This document shows positions 26,795 to 35,291 of a stretch of DNA of 64,000 bases, in pieces. A program made the position numbers and the translations under genes. The stretch is from Mycolicibacterium chubuense (GTDB taxonomy: Bacteria; Actinomycetota; Actinomycetes; Mycobacteriales; Mycobacteriaceae), in the NCBI RefSeq assembly GCF_001044255.1, contig NZ_JYNX01000035.1, forward strand, positions 12,800-76,799. Reading direction: 5' to 3'. The notes below the pieces were generated by a model. That model was not told the DNA's origin. It was given only the letters and a program-made list of their open reading frames with translations, and searched no databases. Each line of letters opens with the position of its first letter. The stretch's first letter is position 1.

Positions 26795-27853
26795 ATGACT
26801 GACGTAGCAGTGGTCGGCTTCGCGCACGCACCGCATGTTCGCCGTACCGAAGGCACCACCAACGGCGTGGAGATGCTGATGCCGTGCTTCGCCGAGATCT
26901 ACGCCGAGTTGGGCATCGGTGTTCCCGACATCGGGTTCTGGTGCTCGGGCTCCTCGGATTACCTTGCCGGCCGGGCATTCTCGTTCATCTCCGCGATCGA
27001 CTCCATCGGGGCGGTGCCGCCGATCAACGAGTCGCACGTCGAGATGGACGCCGCCTGGGCGCTCTACGAGGCCTACATCAAGATCCTCACCGGCGAGGTG
27101 GAGACCGCGCTGGTATACGGGTTCGGCAAGTCCAGCGCCGGCACGCTGCGGCGCGTGCTCGCGCTGCAGACCGATCCGTACACCGTCGCGCCGCTGTGGC
27201 CTGATTCGGTCAGCATGGCCGGGCTGCAGGCCCGGTTCGGGCTGGACGCGGGCACGTGGACCGCCGAGCAGATGGCCCAGGTGGCGCTCGAATCGCTGAA
27301 CGCTGCCCCTCGCGTAGACCGCATCGAGGGCGGCAGCATCGAGGAGCTGCTGGAGCGTCCGTACTTCGCAGAACCGTTGCGCCGCCACGACATCGCGCCG
27401 ATCACCGACGGCGCGTCCGCGATCGTGCTGGCCGCCGGTGACCGCGCCCGCGAACTGCGTGAGCGGCCCGCCTGGATCACCGGTTTCGAGCATCGCATCG
27501 AGACGCCGGTGCTCGGCGCCCGCGACCTGACCACCTCGCCGTCGACGGCGGCGTCGGCGCAGGCGGCCACCGGCGGGGACACCTCCTCCATCGAGGTCGC
27601 CGAGCTCTACGCACCGTTCAGCCACCAGCAGCTGATCCTCAAGGAGGCCATCGGCCTCGATGATGCGACGAGGATCAATCCGTCCGGCGGCGCGCTCGCC
27701 GCCAACCCGATGTTCTCTGCCGGCCTGGAGCGGATCGGCTTCGCCGCCCGGCACATCTTCGAGGGCAACGCCTCCCGCGTGCTGGCGCACGCCACGAGCG
27801 GCCCTGCGCTGCAACAGAATCTGGTCGCGGTTTTGGAGGGTGACTTGCGATGA
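26795..27853 (+). CDS. ltp4: Thiolase-like steroid aldolase Ltp4
   Basis: A 352-residue member of the SCP-x/thiolase-like family, equivalent to Rv3522. It has the thiolase fold (VAVVGFAHAPHVRR, WCSGSSDY, GFGKSSAG, ITDGASAIVLAA) and NPSGGALAANPMFSAG near the C-terminus. The normal nucleophilic cysteine context of a degradative thiolase is absent, as expected for retro-aldolases. In Rhodococcus, ltp3 and ltp4 are needed for removal of C-24 branched side chains of plant sterols. ATG 26795 is preceded by GAGGAGG at 26778-26784. Its TGA overlaps a short ATG frame, then ltp3 follows 31 bases later. Confidence 0.88.
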   Translation: MTDVAVVGFAHAPHVRRTEGTTNGVEMLMPCFAEIYAELGIGVPDIGFWCSGSSDYLAGRAFSFISAIDSIGAVPPINESHVEMDAAWALYEAYIKILTGEVETALVYGFGKSSAGTLRRVLALQTDPYTVAPLWPDSVSMAGLQARFGLDAGTWTAEQMAQVALESLNAAPRVDRIEGGSIEELLERPYFAEPLRRHDIAPITDGASAIVLAAGDRARELRERPAWITGFEHRIETPVLGARDLTTSPSTAASAQAATGGDTSSIEVAELYAPFSHQQLILKEAIGLDDATRINPSGGALAANPMFSAGLERIGFAARHIFEGNASRVLAHATSGPALQQNLVAVLEGDLR

Positions 27854-27882
27854 GCCGCTCGCGCGAAGAGGAGATGATGTAG
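27850..27882 (+). other. 10-codon reading frame between ltp4 and ltp3
   Basis: ATG 27850 overlaps the ltp4 stop (ATGA) and opens a frame encoding MSRSREEEMM before TAG. It contains GAAGAGGAG, which also serves as the ribosome-binding region of ltp3 (ATG 27885). It could relay terminating ribosomes from ltp4 to ltp3, or it could be chance. Confidence 0.25.
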
Positions 27883-27884
27883 TC

Positions 27885-29060
27885 ATGGCCAAGAATCTCG
27901 CCGCCGTCCTGGGCACCGGCCAGACCAAGTACGTCGCCAAGCGCAAGGACGTCTCGATGAACGGCCTGGTGCGTGAGGCGATCGACCGCGCGCTGGTCGA
28001 CGCGGGCGTGACGATGGCCGACATCGACGCGGTCGTCGTCGGTAAGGCGCCGGACTTCTTCGAGGGCGTCATGATGCCCGAACTGTTCATGGCCGACGCG
28101 ACCGGGGCGACGAACAAGCCGCTGATCCGCGTGCACACCGCCGGCTCGGTGGGCGGGTCGACGGCGATCGTGGCGGCCAGCCTGGTGCAGTCGGGCAAGT
28201 ACCGCCGGGTGCTGACGATGGCGTGGGAGAAGCAGTCCGAGTCGAACGCCATGTGGGCGTTGAGCATTCCGGTGCCGTTCACCAAGCCGGTCGGTGCGGG
28301 TGCGGGCGGCTACTTCGCCCCGCACATCCGCGCCTACATCCGGCGCTCCGGCGCACCGACGCACATCGGCGCGATGGTCGCGGTGAAGGACCGGCTCAAC
28401 GGGACCAGGAATCCCCTGGCGCACTTGCATCAGCCCGACATCACGCTGGAGAAGGTGATGGAGTCCCCGATGCTGTGGGATCCGATCCGCTACGACGAGA
28501 CGTGCCCGTCCTCGGACGGCGCGGCCGCGCTGGTGATCGGGGACGAGGCCAGCGCCGACGCGCGTGTCGCCGACGGGCATCAGGTCGCGTGGATCCACGC
28601 CACCGCGCTGCGCACCGAACCGCTGGCCTACGCGGGCCGCGATCAGGTCAATCCGCGGGCCAGCCGGGACGCCGCGGCGGCGCTGTGGAAGGCCGCCGGG
28701 ATCACCAGTCCGATCGACGAGATCGACGTCGCGGAGGTGTACGTGCCGTTCTCGTGGTACGAGCCGATGTGGCTGGAGAGCTTGGGTTTCGCCCCCGAGG
28801 GCGAGGGCTGGAAGCTGACCGAGGCCGGCGAGACGGCGATGGACGGCCGTATCCCGTTCAACCCGTCGGGCGGAGTGCTGTCGTCCAATCCGATCGGTGC
28901 CTCCGGCATGATCCGATTCGCCGAATCGGCCATCCAGGTGATGGGCAAGGGCGGCGAGCACCAGGTGCCGGGTGCGCGCAAGGCCCTTGGCCACGCGTAC
29001 GGCGGTGGCGCACAGTACTACTCGATGTGGGTGGTCTCCAGCGACAAGCCCGGCGCGTGA
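27885..29060 (+). CDS. ltp3: Thiolase-like steroid aldolase Ltp3
   Basis: A 391-residue thiolase-superfamily protein equivalent to Rv3523. Visible are AAVLGTGQTKYVAKR at the N-terminus, VHTAGSVGGSTAIVAA, CPSSDGAAALVIGDE, VAEVYVPFSWYEP and NPSGGVLSSNPIGASG at the C-terminus. With Ltp4 and the DUF35 protein it probably forms a retro-aldolase complex that cleaves beta-hydroxyacyl side chains, releasing a ketone rather than a thioester. ATG 27885 is preceded by GAGGAG at 27868-27873. The stop shares one base with the start of the LLM oxidoreductase gene, so the operon continues. Confidence 0.88.
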   Translation: MAKNLAAVLGTGQTKYVAKRKDVSMNGLVREAIDRALVDAGVTMADIDAVVVGKAPDFFEGVMMPELFMADATGATNKPLIRVHTAGSVGGSTAIVAASLVQSGKYRRVLTMAWEKQSESNAMWALSIPVPFTKPVGAGAGGYFAPHIRAYIRRSGAPTHIGAMVAVKDRLNGTRNPLAHLHQPDITLEKVMESPMLWDPIRYDETCPSSDGAAALVIGDEASADARVADGHQVAWIHATALRTEPLAYAGRDQVNPRASRDAAAALWKAAGITSPIDEIDVAEVYVPFSWYEPMWLESLGFAPEGEGWKLTEAGETAMDGRIPFNPSGGVLSSNPIGASGMIRFAESAIQVMGKGGEHQVPGARKALGHAYGGGAQYYSMWVVSSDKPGA

Positions 29061-29941
29061 TGCAGTACACCTGCAGCGTGGCGATGGGACCCATCGACCA
29101 ACTGCTCGAGATCGCCCGCACCGCCGAGGAGGTGGGCTTCGACTCGATCGCGCTGCCAGACTCGCTGTTCTACATGGAGAAGCAGTCGGCGGACTACCCG
29201 TACACCCCCGACGGCTCGCGGATGTGGAACGAGGACACCCCGTGGGTCGACCCGCTGATCGCCGCGGGCGCGATGGGGGCGGTGACCTCGACGCTGCGCT
29301 TCTACACCAACGTGATGAAGCTGGGCTCCCGCAATCCGCTGCTGCTGGCCCGGCAGGTCGGCTCGGTGGCGAACCTGACGGGTGACCGGTTCGGATTCGG
29401 GGTCGGGATCGGCTGGGCGCCGGAGGAATTCGAGTGGTGCGGGGTGCCCTACGCCAAGCGTGGCAAGCGCGTCGACGAGATGATCGAGGTGATCAAGCTG
29501 GTGCTCGGCGGCGGCATGGTCGAATTCCACGGCGAGTTCTACGATTTCGATCGACTGCAGATGAGCCCCGCTCCGAGTGCACCGGTGCCGTTCTACGTCG
29601 GCGGCCACACCGACGTCGCGCTCAAGCGCGCCGCCCGCGTCGGCGACGGATGGACGAGTGCGATGATGACCGGCGAGCAGCTCGCCGAGACCATCGGCAA
29701 GATCAACGCGCTGCGCGCCGAATACGGCCGGGCCGACCAGCCGTTCGAGTTCCAGGCCGTCTGCATCGACAAGTTCGGCGTCGACGGCCATCGTGAGCTC
29801 GCCGAAGCGGGCGTCACCGACAACATCGTGATCCCCTGGGTGTTCGACGGACTCGGCTTCGACGCGCCGATCGAGCAGAAGAAGGACTCGCTGAAGCGCT
29901 TCGCCGACACCTACATCCACTCCGGCTGGCAAGACCGCTAG
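29060..29941 (+). CDS. F420-dependent LLM-class oxidoreductase, second copy
   Basis: A 293-residue LLM-class flavin/F420 oxidoreductase of the TIGR03619 type. It has TAEEVGFDSIALPDSLFY, FYTNVMKLGSRNPLLLARQVGSVA and FGFGVGIGWAPEEFEW. The ATG overlaps the ltp3 stop (TGATG), placing it as the fourth gene of the DUF35-ltp4-ltp3 operon. It is only distantly like the F420 enzyme at 24697. A role in reducing a sterol intermediate is inferred from context. Its stop overlaps the TetR-family gene stop on the other strand inside CTAG (29938-29941). Confidence 0.82.
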   Translation: MQYTCSVAMGPIDQLLEIARTAEEVGFDSIALPDSLFYMEKQSADYPYTPDGSRMWNEDTPWVDPLIAAGAMGAVTSTLRFYTNVMKLGSRNPLLLARQVGSVANLTGDRFGFGVGIGWAPEEFEWCGVPYAKRGKRVDEMIEVIKLVLGGGMVEFHGEFYDFDRLQMSPAPSAPVPFYVGGHTDVALKRAARVGDGWTSAMMTGEQLAETIGKINALRAEYGRADQPFEFQAVCIDKFGVDGHRELAEAGVTDNIVIPWVFDGLGFDAPIEQKKDSLKRFADTYIHSGWQDR

Positions 29942-30513
29942 ACACAGCCGCGCCACACGGTGTCGACCAGGGCGGTGACCGCCTCGTCGGACAGCGGCGG
30001 CATGCCGAACACGAGCCGGTAGTAGGGAGGCGACACCAGCGCGTCGACCACCACCTCGATGTCGGCGCCGGCGTCGAGTTCCCCGGCGGCGACGGCGTCG
30101 CGCAGCGCTGTCACCACCGCGGCGCGCCGCGGCTCGATCCATTTCTCGAGCAGCGCCGACTGGATCGCCGGATCCCCTGCCGCGGCGGACATCACGTTGC
30201 GCAGCAGCGGCCCCACGGTCGGGTCGGCCAGGATGGCGTTGAGCGCCCCGACGTGATGGATCAGCGCCTGCGCGGTCGTGCTTCCGGGTGGGCGCACGAT
30301 CGATTCGCGCACCGAGTCGAGCAGACCCTCGAGCACGATCGCCGCCGCCGACGGCCACCACTTGTAGATGGTCGTCCGGCTGACTTCCGCGCGCCGGGCG
30401 ATCGCGTCGATCGTCGCCGCGCCGGGGCCGCCGTGGCGTGCCAAGTCTGCCGCGGCGGCGAGTACGGCACTACGTACGGCTTCGCTGCGGGGACGTCCGC
30501 GGCGGGTGGCCAT
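29938..30513 (-). CDS. TetR-family transcriptional regulator
   Basis: A 191-residue regulator. The N-terminal helix-turn-helix is clear (residues about 15-60, AATIDAIARRAEVSRTTIYKWW). The C-terminal ligand domain resembles the TetR_C group of short regulators (LLEKWIEPRRAAVVTALRDAV, VVDALVSPPYYRLVFG). It is followed on the same strand by no gene; an MFS transporter lies just upstream with a 9-base gap, so the two may be co-transcribed from the MFS promoter. The target is unknown; the transporter is the natural candidate. Confidence 0.88.
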   Translation of the reverse strand: MATRRGRPRSEAVRSAVLAAAADLARHGGPGAATIDAIARRAEVSRTTIYKWWPSAAAIVLEGLLDSVRESIVRPPGSTTAQALIHHVGALNAILADPTVGPLLRNVMSAAAGDPAIQSALLEKWIEPRRAAVVTALRDAVAAGELDAGADIEVVVDALVSPPYYRLVFGMPPLSDEAVTALVDTVWRGCV

Positions 30514-30522
30514 CCGCCAACC

Positions 30523-31740
30523 CTAGAACCGACGTGCCCCGGCCAGCGTGACAACCAGGCAGCCCAGTGCGACGACCGCCCCCACGCCGAACATCACCGG
30601 GTAGCCCACCCCCGACGCGAAGCCGTACGCCAGCACGGCAGGCACTCCGAAGCCCAGATAGCTGAGGCTGTAGAACAGCGCGGTCATCCCGGCCAGGTCG
30701 TCGGGACCGGCGAGGCGCTGGATCTCCTGCAGCCCGGCCAGCAGCGCCATCCCGTACCCCGCGCCGAGCACTGCGGCCGCCACGAGCGCCGCGGGCACCG
30801 TCAACGTCGCGGCCGCCCACGCCGCGCAGCCCATCCCGGCAGCGATCAGCAGCAGCGCGATCGCCACCCCGCGGGGTCCGTCGGCGCCCAGCGTCCGTCC
30901 GGCCCGCTGCACCGCGAAACCCACGCCCAGCGCCACGACGCACAGCAGCGCCGAGAACGCGATCGGGGTGCCGCCTGCGCGGTCGGCCATCAGCGCGGGC
31001 AGCACCGCGTAGGCCGAGCCCGCCGCACCGAACACCCAGGGCGCGACCGGCAGCACGACGAGCAGGAAGCGCCGCCGCACCGGCGCCGGGACGGCCAGGT
31101 CCGTCCACCACGGGCGGCCGGACTCGTGGCGCTGCCGGGTCTCGGGTGCGACGGTGAGCACGGCCGCGGCCGCCAGCGCCATGGCGGCGTTGCAGGCGTA
31201 GGACAGTACCGCGGGTGCCGGACCCCACTGGGCGAGTATGCCCGCCGCACCCGCGCCGAGGCCGAAACCCGCCGTCAGGCTCATGGCAGCGCGCCGGGCG
31301 CCGGCCGTCCCGTCGCCCCACGGCGGGGCCGACAGCTCCTTGAGCCAGCTGCCGCCCACGGCCATCGCCAGGCCGAGCGCCAGCCCACTGAACACGCGGC
31401 CCGCGGCGAGCACCGTTGCCGACTGGGCACCCGCCGCCAGGATCAGCGAGCCTGCCGCGGCCAGCAGCGGAGCCGGCAGCATCAGGGGGCGGCGGCCGAA
31501 GCGGTCCGACAGCGGTCCACCGACGAGCAGCGCGGGCACGATGCCCAGGACGTACGCGAACAGCAGCAGGTCGACCGTCAGCGCGGAGAAGCGCTCGCCC
31601 TCGCGGTACATGACCAGCAGCGGGGTGAACTCGTTGCCGCCCCACGCGACCGCGAACGTCGCCGCGGCGACGGCGAGCCAGCGTCGCGACGCCACCACCG
31701 CGCGGTTCGGGGTCTCCGTAATAGTGGACACGCTGTGCAC
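30523..31740 (-). CDS. Major facilitator superfamily transporter
   Basis: A 405-residue membrane protein with about twelve hydrophobic segments. It carries the MFS loop 2-3 signature GGPLSDRFGRRPLM and a second half starting near VRRRFLLVVLPVAPWVFG. GTG 31740 is chosen because GGAG lies 6 bases upstream (in GGAGATATAGTG), and the longer frame would extend through the KstR operator and into kshA. It is divergent from kshA with a 166-base spacer. A role in drug or steroid export is possible; nothing in the sequence fixes the substrate. Confidence 0.85.
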   Translation of the reverse strand: MHSVSTITETPNRAVVASRRWLAVAAATFAVAWGGNEFTPLLVMYREGERFSALTVDLLLFAYVLGIVPALLVGGPLSDRFGRRPLMLPAPLLAAAGSLILAAGAQSATVLAAGRVFSGLALGLAMAVGGSWLKELSAPPWGDGTAGARRAAMSLTAGFGLGAGAAGILAQWGPAPAVLSYACNAAMALAAAAVLTVAPETRQRHESGRPWWTDLAVPAPVRRRFLLVVLPVAPWVFGAAGSAYAVLPALMADRAGGTPIAFSALLCVVALGVGFAVQRAGRTLGADGPRGVAIALLLIAAGMGCAAWAAATLTVPAALVAAAVLGAGYGMALLAGLQEIQRLAGPDDLAGMTALFYSLSYLGFGVPAVLAYGFASGVGYPVMFGVGAVVALGCLVVTLAGARRF

Positions 31741-31863
31741 TATATCTCCGTCGGTAGGTCCACGACGACGCGGGTACCCGCTGCCCGACAATGGTTCGGG
31801 GTGGGATAGGCAACATTTTCCGCAGGTGAACGTCCATTGGATTGCGCGACAGAGGCCAAAAAC

Positions 31864-31877
31864 TGTAACGTGTTCTA
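31864..31877. promoter_or_regulatory. KstR operator, kshA
   Basis: TGTAACGTGTTCTA matches TNNAACNNGTTNNA. It lies 30 bases upstream of the kshA GTG (31907), which has its own GGGGAGG ribosome-binding site at 31894-31900. The MFS gene start on the other strand is 124 bases away. Confidence 0.88.
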
Positions 31878-31906
31878 ATTCGAGAGATGAAATGGGGAGG
31901 CCCGAG

Positions 31907-33058
31907 GTGAGCACCGATACTGCGGGGACCGCGAGCATTCGTGAGATCGACACGGGCACGCTGCCCGACCGCTTCGCGCGCGGCTGGCACTGCCTGGGGC
32001 CGGTCAAGGACTACCTCGACGGCCAGCCACACGGCATCGAGATCTTCGGCACCATGCTCGTCGTCTTCGCCGACTCGGCGGGCGAGCTGAAGGTGCTGGA
32101 CGGTTACTGCCGACACATGGGCGGAAACCTGGCGCAGGGCACCATCAAGGGCGACGAGGTCGCCTGCCCGTTCCACGACTGGCGGTGGGGCGGGGACGGC
32201 AAGTGCAAGCTCGTCCCCTACGCCAAGCGCCCCCCCCGGTTGGCGCGCACCCGCGCCTGGCACACCGACGTGCGCGGCGGGCTGCTGTTCGTGTGGCACG
32301 ACCACGAGGGCAACCCCCCGCAAGAAGAGGTCCGCATCCCCGAGATCCCCGAGTGGGCCAGCGGCGAGTGGACCGACTGGAAATGGAACACGATGCTCAT
32401 CGAGGGCAGCAACTGCCGCGAGATCATCGACAACGTCACCGATATGGCGCACTTCTTCTACATCCACTTCGGGCTGCCGACGTACTTCAAGAACGTCTTC
32501 GAGGGGCACATCGCCTCGCAGTACCTGCACAACGTGGGCCGACCCGACATCAACGACATGGGCACCGCCTACGGCGAGGCCAAGCTCGACTCCGAGGCCA
32601 GCTACTTCGGGCCGTCGTTCATGATCAACTGGCTGCACAACACCTACGGCGACTTCAAGGCCGAGTCGATCCTGATCAACTGCCATTACCCGGTGACCCA
32701 GGATTCGTTCGTCCTGCAGTGGGGCGTCATCGTCGAAAAGCCCAAGGGCCTGGACGACAAGACCACCGAGAAGCTCGCCGACGCGTTCACCGACGGGGTC
32801 AGCAAGGGCTTCCTGCAGGACGTCGAGATCTGGAAGCACAAGACCCGCATCGACAATCCGCTCCTGGTCGAGGAGGACGGCGCCGTCTACCAGATGCGCC
32901 GCTGGTACCAGCAGTTCTACGTCGACGTCGCCGACGTGACACCGGACATGACCGACCGCTTCGAGATGGAGGTCGACACGACGGTGGCCAACCAGAAGTG
33001 GCATGTCGAGGTCGAGGAGAACCTCAAGGCCCGGGAAGCCGAGAAGCAGGCCACGTGA
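31907..33058 (+). CDS. kshA: 3-ketosteroid 9-alpha-hydroxylase oxygenase KshA
   Basis: A 383-residue Rieske oxygenase, the terminal component of KshAB. The [2Fe-2S] ligands are Cys68, His70, Cys87 and His90. The mononuclear iron region is DNVTDMAHFFYIHFG with His182 and His187 and the nearby Asn176/Asp179. These match M. tuberculosis KshA (Rv3526) with an offset of one residue. The enzyme hydroxylates C9 of 1,4-androstadienedione or its side-chain CoA esters, leading with KstD to ring B opening. GTG 31907 follows GGGGAGG by 6 bases. Its TGA overlaps the next gene start by 4 bases. Confidence 0.95.
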   Translation: MSTDTAGTASIREIDTGTLPDRFARGWHCLGPVKDYLDGQPHGIEIFGTMLVVFADSAGELKVLDGYCRHMGGNLAQGTIKGDEVACPFHDWRWGGDGKCKLVPYAKRPPRLARTRAWHTDVRGGLLFVWHDHEGNPPQEEVRIPEIPEWASGEWTDWKWNTMLIEGSNCREIIDNVTDMAHFFYIHFGLPTYFKNVFEGHIASQYLHNVGRPDINDMGTAYGEAKLDSEASYFGPSFMINWLHNTYGDFKAESILINCHYPVTQDSFVLQWGVIVEKPKGLDDKTTEKLADAFTDGVSKGFLQDVEIWKHKTRIDNPLLVEEDGAVYQMRRWYQQFYVDVADVTPDMTDRFEMEVDTTVANQKWHVEVEENLKAREAEKQAT

Positions 33059-33519
33059 ACGACACCCCGGATGTGGACCGGCTCGCACGGTCGATGCTGC
33101 TGCTGCACGGGCATGACGACGAGGAGCACGAGCACGGCCACCATCCGGCCCCCGACGGCGCAACGCCCGGATCATGGCGCAAGGCACCGGATTTCGCCGC
33201 CGATCCGGACCGCGCCGCCGCTGTGCGGGAGAGCACGCAGCGCGATCGCGAACGGTACCTGACCTCGGGCCTGGCGTCGGTGGACTGCCGCTTCTGCCAC
33301 GTCGCGGTGCGCGTCAAGAAGCTCGGGCCGACGCACACGTCCGTGCAGTGGACCTCCGAGGCAACCACACGGTGCGCGCACTTCGCCGAGATTCGCGCGG
33401 CCGGCGGCGATCCCGCGCGGGAGCGGTCGTGCCCGCGCCTGGCGGACAGCATCCGCCACGCCGTCGCGGAGGGCTGCCTGGAGGAGTACTCCAGCGCGCC
33501 CTCCCCCGGTGACGGCTGA
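33055..33519 (+). CDS. Small Cys/His-containing protein (Rv3527-like)
   Basis: A 154-residue protein co-translated with kshA (GTGA overlap), in the position and size of Rv3527. The N-terminal part is His/Glu-rich (HGHDDEEHEHGHH), which may bind metal. The central part has VDCRFCHVAVRVKK with a CxxC pair and later TRCAHFAE and RSCPRLAD, so four to five cysteines could hold zinc or an iron-sulfur cluster. A function with KshA, such as maturation or electron transfer, is inferred only from the conserved neighbourhood. Confidence 0.72.
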   Translation: MNDTPDVDRLARSMLLLHGHDDEEHEHGHHPAPDGATPGSWRKAPDFAADPDRAAAVRESTQRDRERYLTSGLASVDCRFCHVAVRVKKLGPTHTSVQWTSEATTRCAHFAEIRAAGGDPARERSCPRLADSIRHAVAEGCLEEYSSAPSPGDG

Positions 33520-33531
33520 CCTTCCCGCCGC

Positions 33532-34746
33532 TCAGGCGGTCAACCGGACCGGGATGCGCTTGAACGAGTTGACCAGGTTCGACCGCACCCGCACCGGCTC
33601 GCCGGTGAGTTCGATGACCGGGAACGTCTCGAGAAGCGCCTGGAGGAACAGCCGCGCCTCCAGTCGGGCCAGATGGGCACCGAGGCAGAAGTGCGCTCCC
33701 ATCCCGAACGACACATGCGGGTTGGGACGCCTCCGGATGTCGAACGTCTGCGCGTCGGGGAAGACGTCCTCGTCCCGGTTCGCCGAGGTGTAGTACATCG
33801 CCACCTTGTCGCCGGCGGCGATGTGCGTGCCGCCGAGTTCCGTGTCGACGAGCGCGGTACGCCGGAAGTAGTGCAGAGGATTGTCGTAGCGCAAGATCTC
33901 CTCCACGGCGCCGGCCATCAGTGTCGGGTCCGCGCGCAGTTCGGCGAGTTGCTCCGGGTGCCGTAGCAGCGTCACGAGTCCCGAGGACAGCAGGCTCTTG
34001 GTGGTGTCGTTACCGGCGGTGACCAGCTGCACGAAGAACCCACCGAAGTCGGCGTCGCTCATGGGCTGACCCCCGAAATCGGCCGACAGGATCACACTCG
34101 TCATGTCGTCGGCAAGTCCGCGCCTGCGTCGATCGGCAGCGAATTCCACTGCATAGCAGGCCATCTCGAGGCCCCCGGTACCGTCAGCCGCGTCCGGACC
34201 GGCCAGGTCGGGATCCTGGGCGGACGTGATGCGCTCTGCCAGTTCCTGGATGTGGCGCCAGTCGCTGCGCGGCAGGCCGAAGAGCTCGCCGATCACCTGC
34301 GTCGGCAACGGGGCGACGACCTCGTGGACGAATTCCACGTCCACGCGTTCGCGCGCCTCGGCCATGACGGCGCGGCACAGGTCGCGGACCCGGTGCTCGA
34401 GCCGCGCGATCATCCGCGGCCGGAAATGCACCGAGACCGGCGAGCGGTAGTGGCCGTGGCGGGGCGGGTCCATGGCCAGCAGCATGGTGCGCATCCGGGC
34501 GAGCGTCTCGGGCGAAAGCGTCTCGATGACGACGCCCCCTTCACTGGACGAGTAGACGTCGTGGCGGCGGGCCACCTCGACCACGTCGGCGTGCCGCAGC
34601 ACGGCCCAGAACCCCTGCTCGCCGCGCATCGGCTGCCAGAGCACCGGATCGGTGCGCCGCACCGCCGCCAACGCCTCGTGGGGGGCGCCGTTGCGGAACG
34701 TGTCCGGGTCGGCGAGGTCGACCACGGCGGTGTCCGTGCCGGTCAC
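33532..34746 (-). CDS. Cytochrome P450 of unassigned family
   Basis: A 404-residue P450. The I-helix motif is VTAGNDTTKS, the K-helix ExxR is VEEILRYDNP, the PERF-like region is FDIRRRPNPHVSFG, and the haem loop is FGMGAHFCLGAHLAR. In the oxygen-binding motif the usual acid-Thr pair reads Asp-Thr. It is not CYP125 or CYP142 and I cannot name its family. The GTG start lies 3 bases after the stop of the cupin gene upstream, so the two form an operon. No KstR palindrome is seen before the pair, which sets it apart from its neighbours. Confidence 0.85.
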   Translation of the reverse strand: MTGTDTAVVDLADPDTFRNGAPHEALAAVRRTDPVLWQPMRGEQGFWAVLRHADVVEVARRHDVYSSSEGGVVIETLSPETLARMRTMLLAMDPPRHGHYRSPVSVHFRPRMIARLEHRVRDLCRAVMAEARERVDVEFVHEVVAPLPTQVIGELFGLPRSDWRHIQELAERITSAQDPDLAGPDAADGTGGLEMACYAVEFAADRRRRGLADDMTSVILSADFGGQPMSDADFGGFFVQLVTAGNDTTKSLLSSGLVTLLRHPEQLAELRADPTLMAGAVEEILRYDNPLHYFRRTALVDTELGGTHIAAGDKVAMYYTSANRDEDVFPDAQTFDIRRRPNPHVSFGMGAHFCLGAHLARLEARLFLQALLETFPVIELTGEPVRVRSNLVNSFKRIPVRLTA

Positions 34747-34749
34747 GGC

Positions 34750-35205
34750 TCAGCCGATCAGCACGTGGGGGCGCGGATGACCGGCTGCCTCGCACAACGA
34801 CAGGTAGACCGCGAGCGCGCTCGTCCCGTCGGTGACGCTCTCGACGTTGCCGTCCTCGTCGAGGTTGAGGTTGGCTCCGTAGATCTGGAACCACACGTGG
34901 GTGTCGTCCTCGAGGACCTGCAGCGTGTGCACGGAATTGGCCGGTTCGTAGAGGAACGATCCGGCGCGGTTGACGTCGTCGTACTCCTTGTACCGCCACG
35001 CCCCCGACGTCGTGTAGGCGTACACCGGGCCGGTGTGTTTGTGGCGTTGCACCTCGTAGCCGGCGCGGAAGACGTTCTCCACGATCCACAGGCCCTCGGC
35101 GTGCTTGACCTGGATCACCTTGAGTTTCGAGCCGTCCGGCAGGTCGACGAAGGGTAACTCGTCGACTCCCACGTGCACCGCGGTCGGAATGTCGGTCATC
35201 GTCAT
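34750..35205 (-). CDS. Cupin-fold protein (dihydroxyacetophenone dioxygenase-like)
   Basis: A 151-residue single-domain cupin. Metal-ligand candidates are the two His of YEVQRHKHTGPVYAYTT and the His of ANSVHTLQV, and WRYKEYD lies between the two cupin motifs. This resembles the small acireductone/2,4'-dihydroxyacetophenone dioxygenase-like group that cleaves C-C bonds in aryl ketones. ATG 35205 has GAAGGGA 6-12 bases upstream; a second ATG two codons later is also possible. Paired with a P450 gene, it may carry out a follow-on oxidation of a P450 product. The substrate is unknown. Confidence 0.68.
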   Translation of the reverse strand: MTMTDIPTAVHVGVDELPFVDLPDGSKLKVIQVKHAEGLWIVENVFRAGYEVQRHKHTGPVYAYTTSGAWRYKEYDDVNRAGSFLYEPANSVHTLQVLEDDTHVWFQIYGANLNLDEDGNVESVTDGTSALAVYLSLCEAAGHPRPHVLIG

Positions 35206-35291
35206 CTGCAGATCCCTTCGCTCGGGAACGTCACACCCACGAAGAGATTAGCACGTATTTAAAAACATGTAATATAGTTCGTATATACCTG
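35206..35291 (-). promoter_or_regulatory. AT-rich upstream region of the cupin-P450 pair
   Basis: Bases about 35250-35290 are strikingly AT-rich for this genome (on the minus strand TATATACGAACTATATTAC, then ATGTTTTTAAATACGTG). Probable -10 elements (TATATT or TATATA) are visible. The best KstR-like alignment here has two mismatches at defined positions, so control by KstR is unlikely. Confidence 0.5.

Noticed and set aside
26327-28285. 652-codon minus-strand open frame opposite ltp4/ltp3
   Set aside because: Shadow frame; no motifs and no ribosome-binding site, whereas the plus strand encodes recognisable aldolases.
30470-33187. 905-codon minus-strand open frame
   Set aside because: Runs through kshA, its operator and the MFS gene in a wrong frame; Arg/Gly-rich composition typical of a shadow.
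35250-35275. KstR-like palindrome upstream of the cupin gene
   Set aside because: The best alignment to TNNAACNNGTTNNA has mismatches at two defined positions, unlike the other eight sites.
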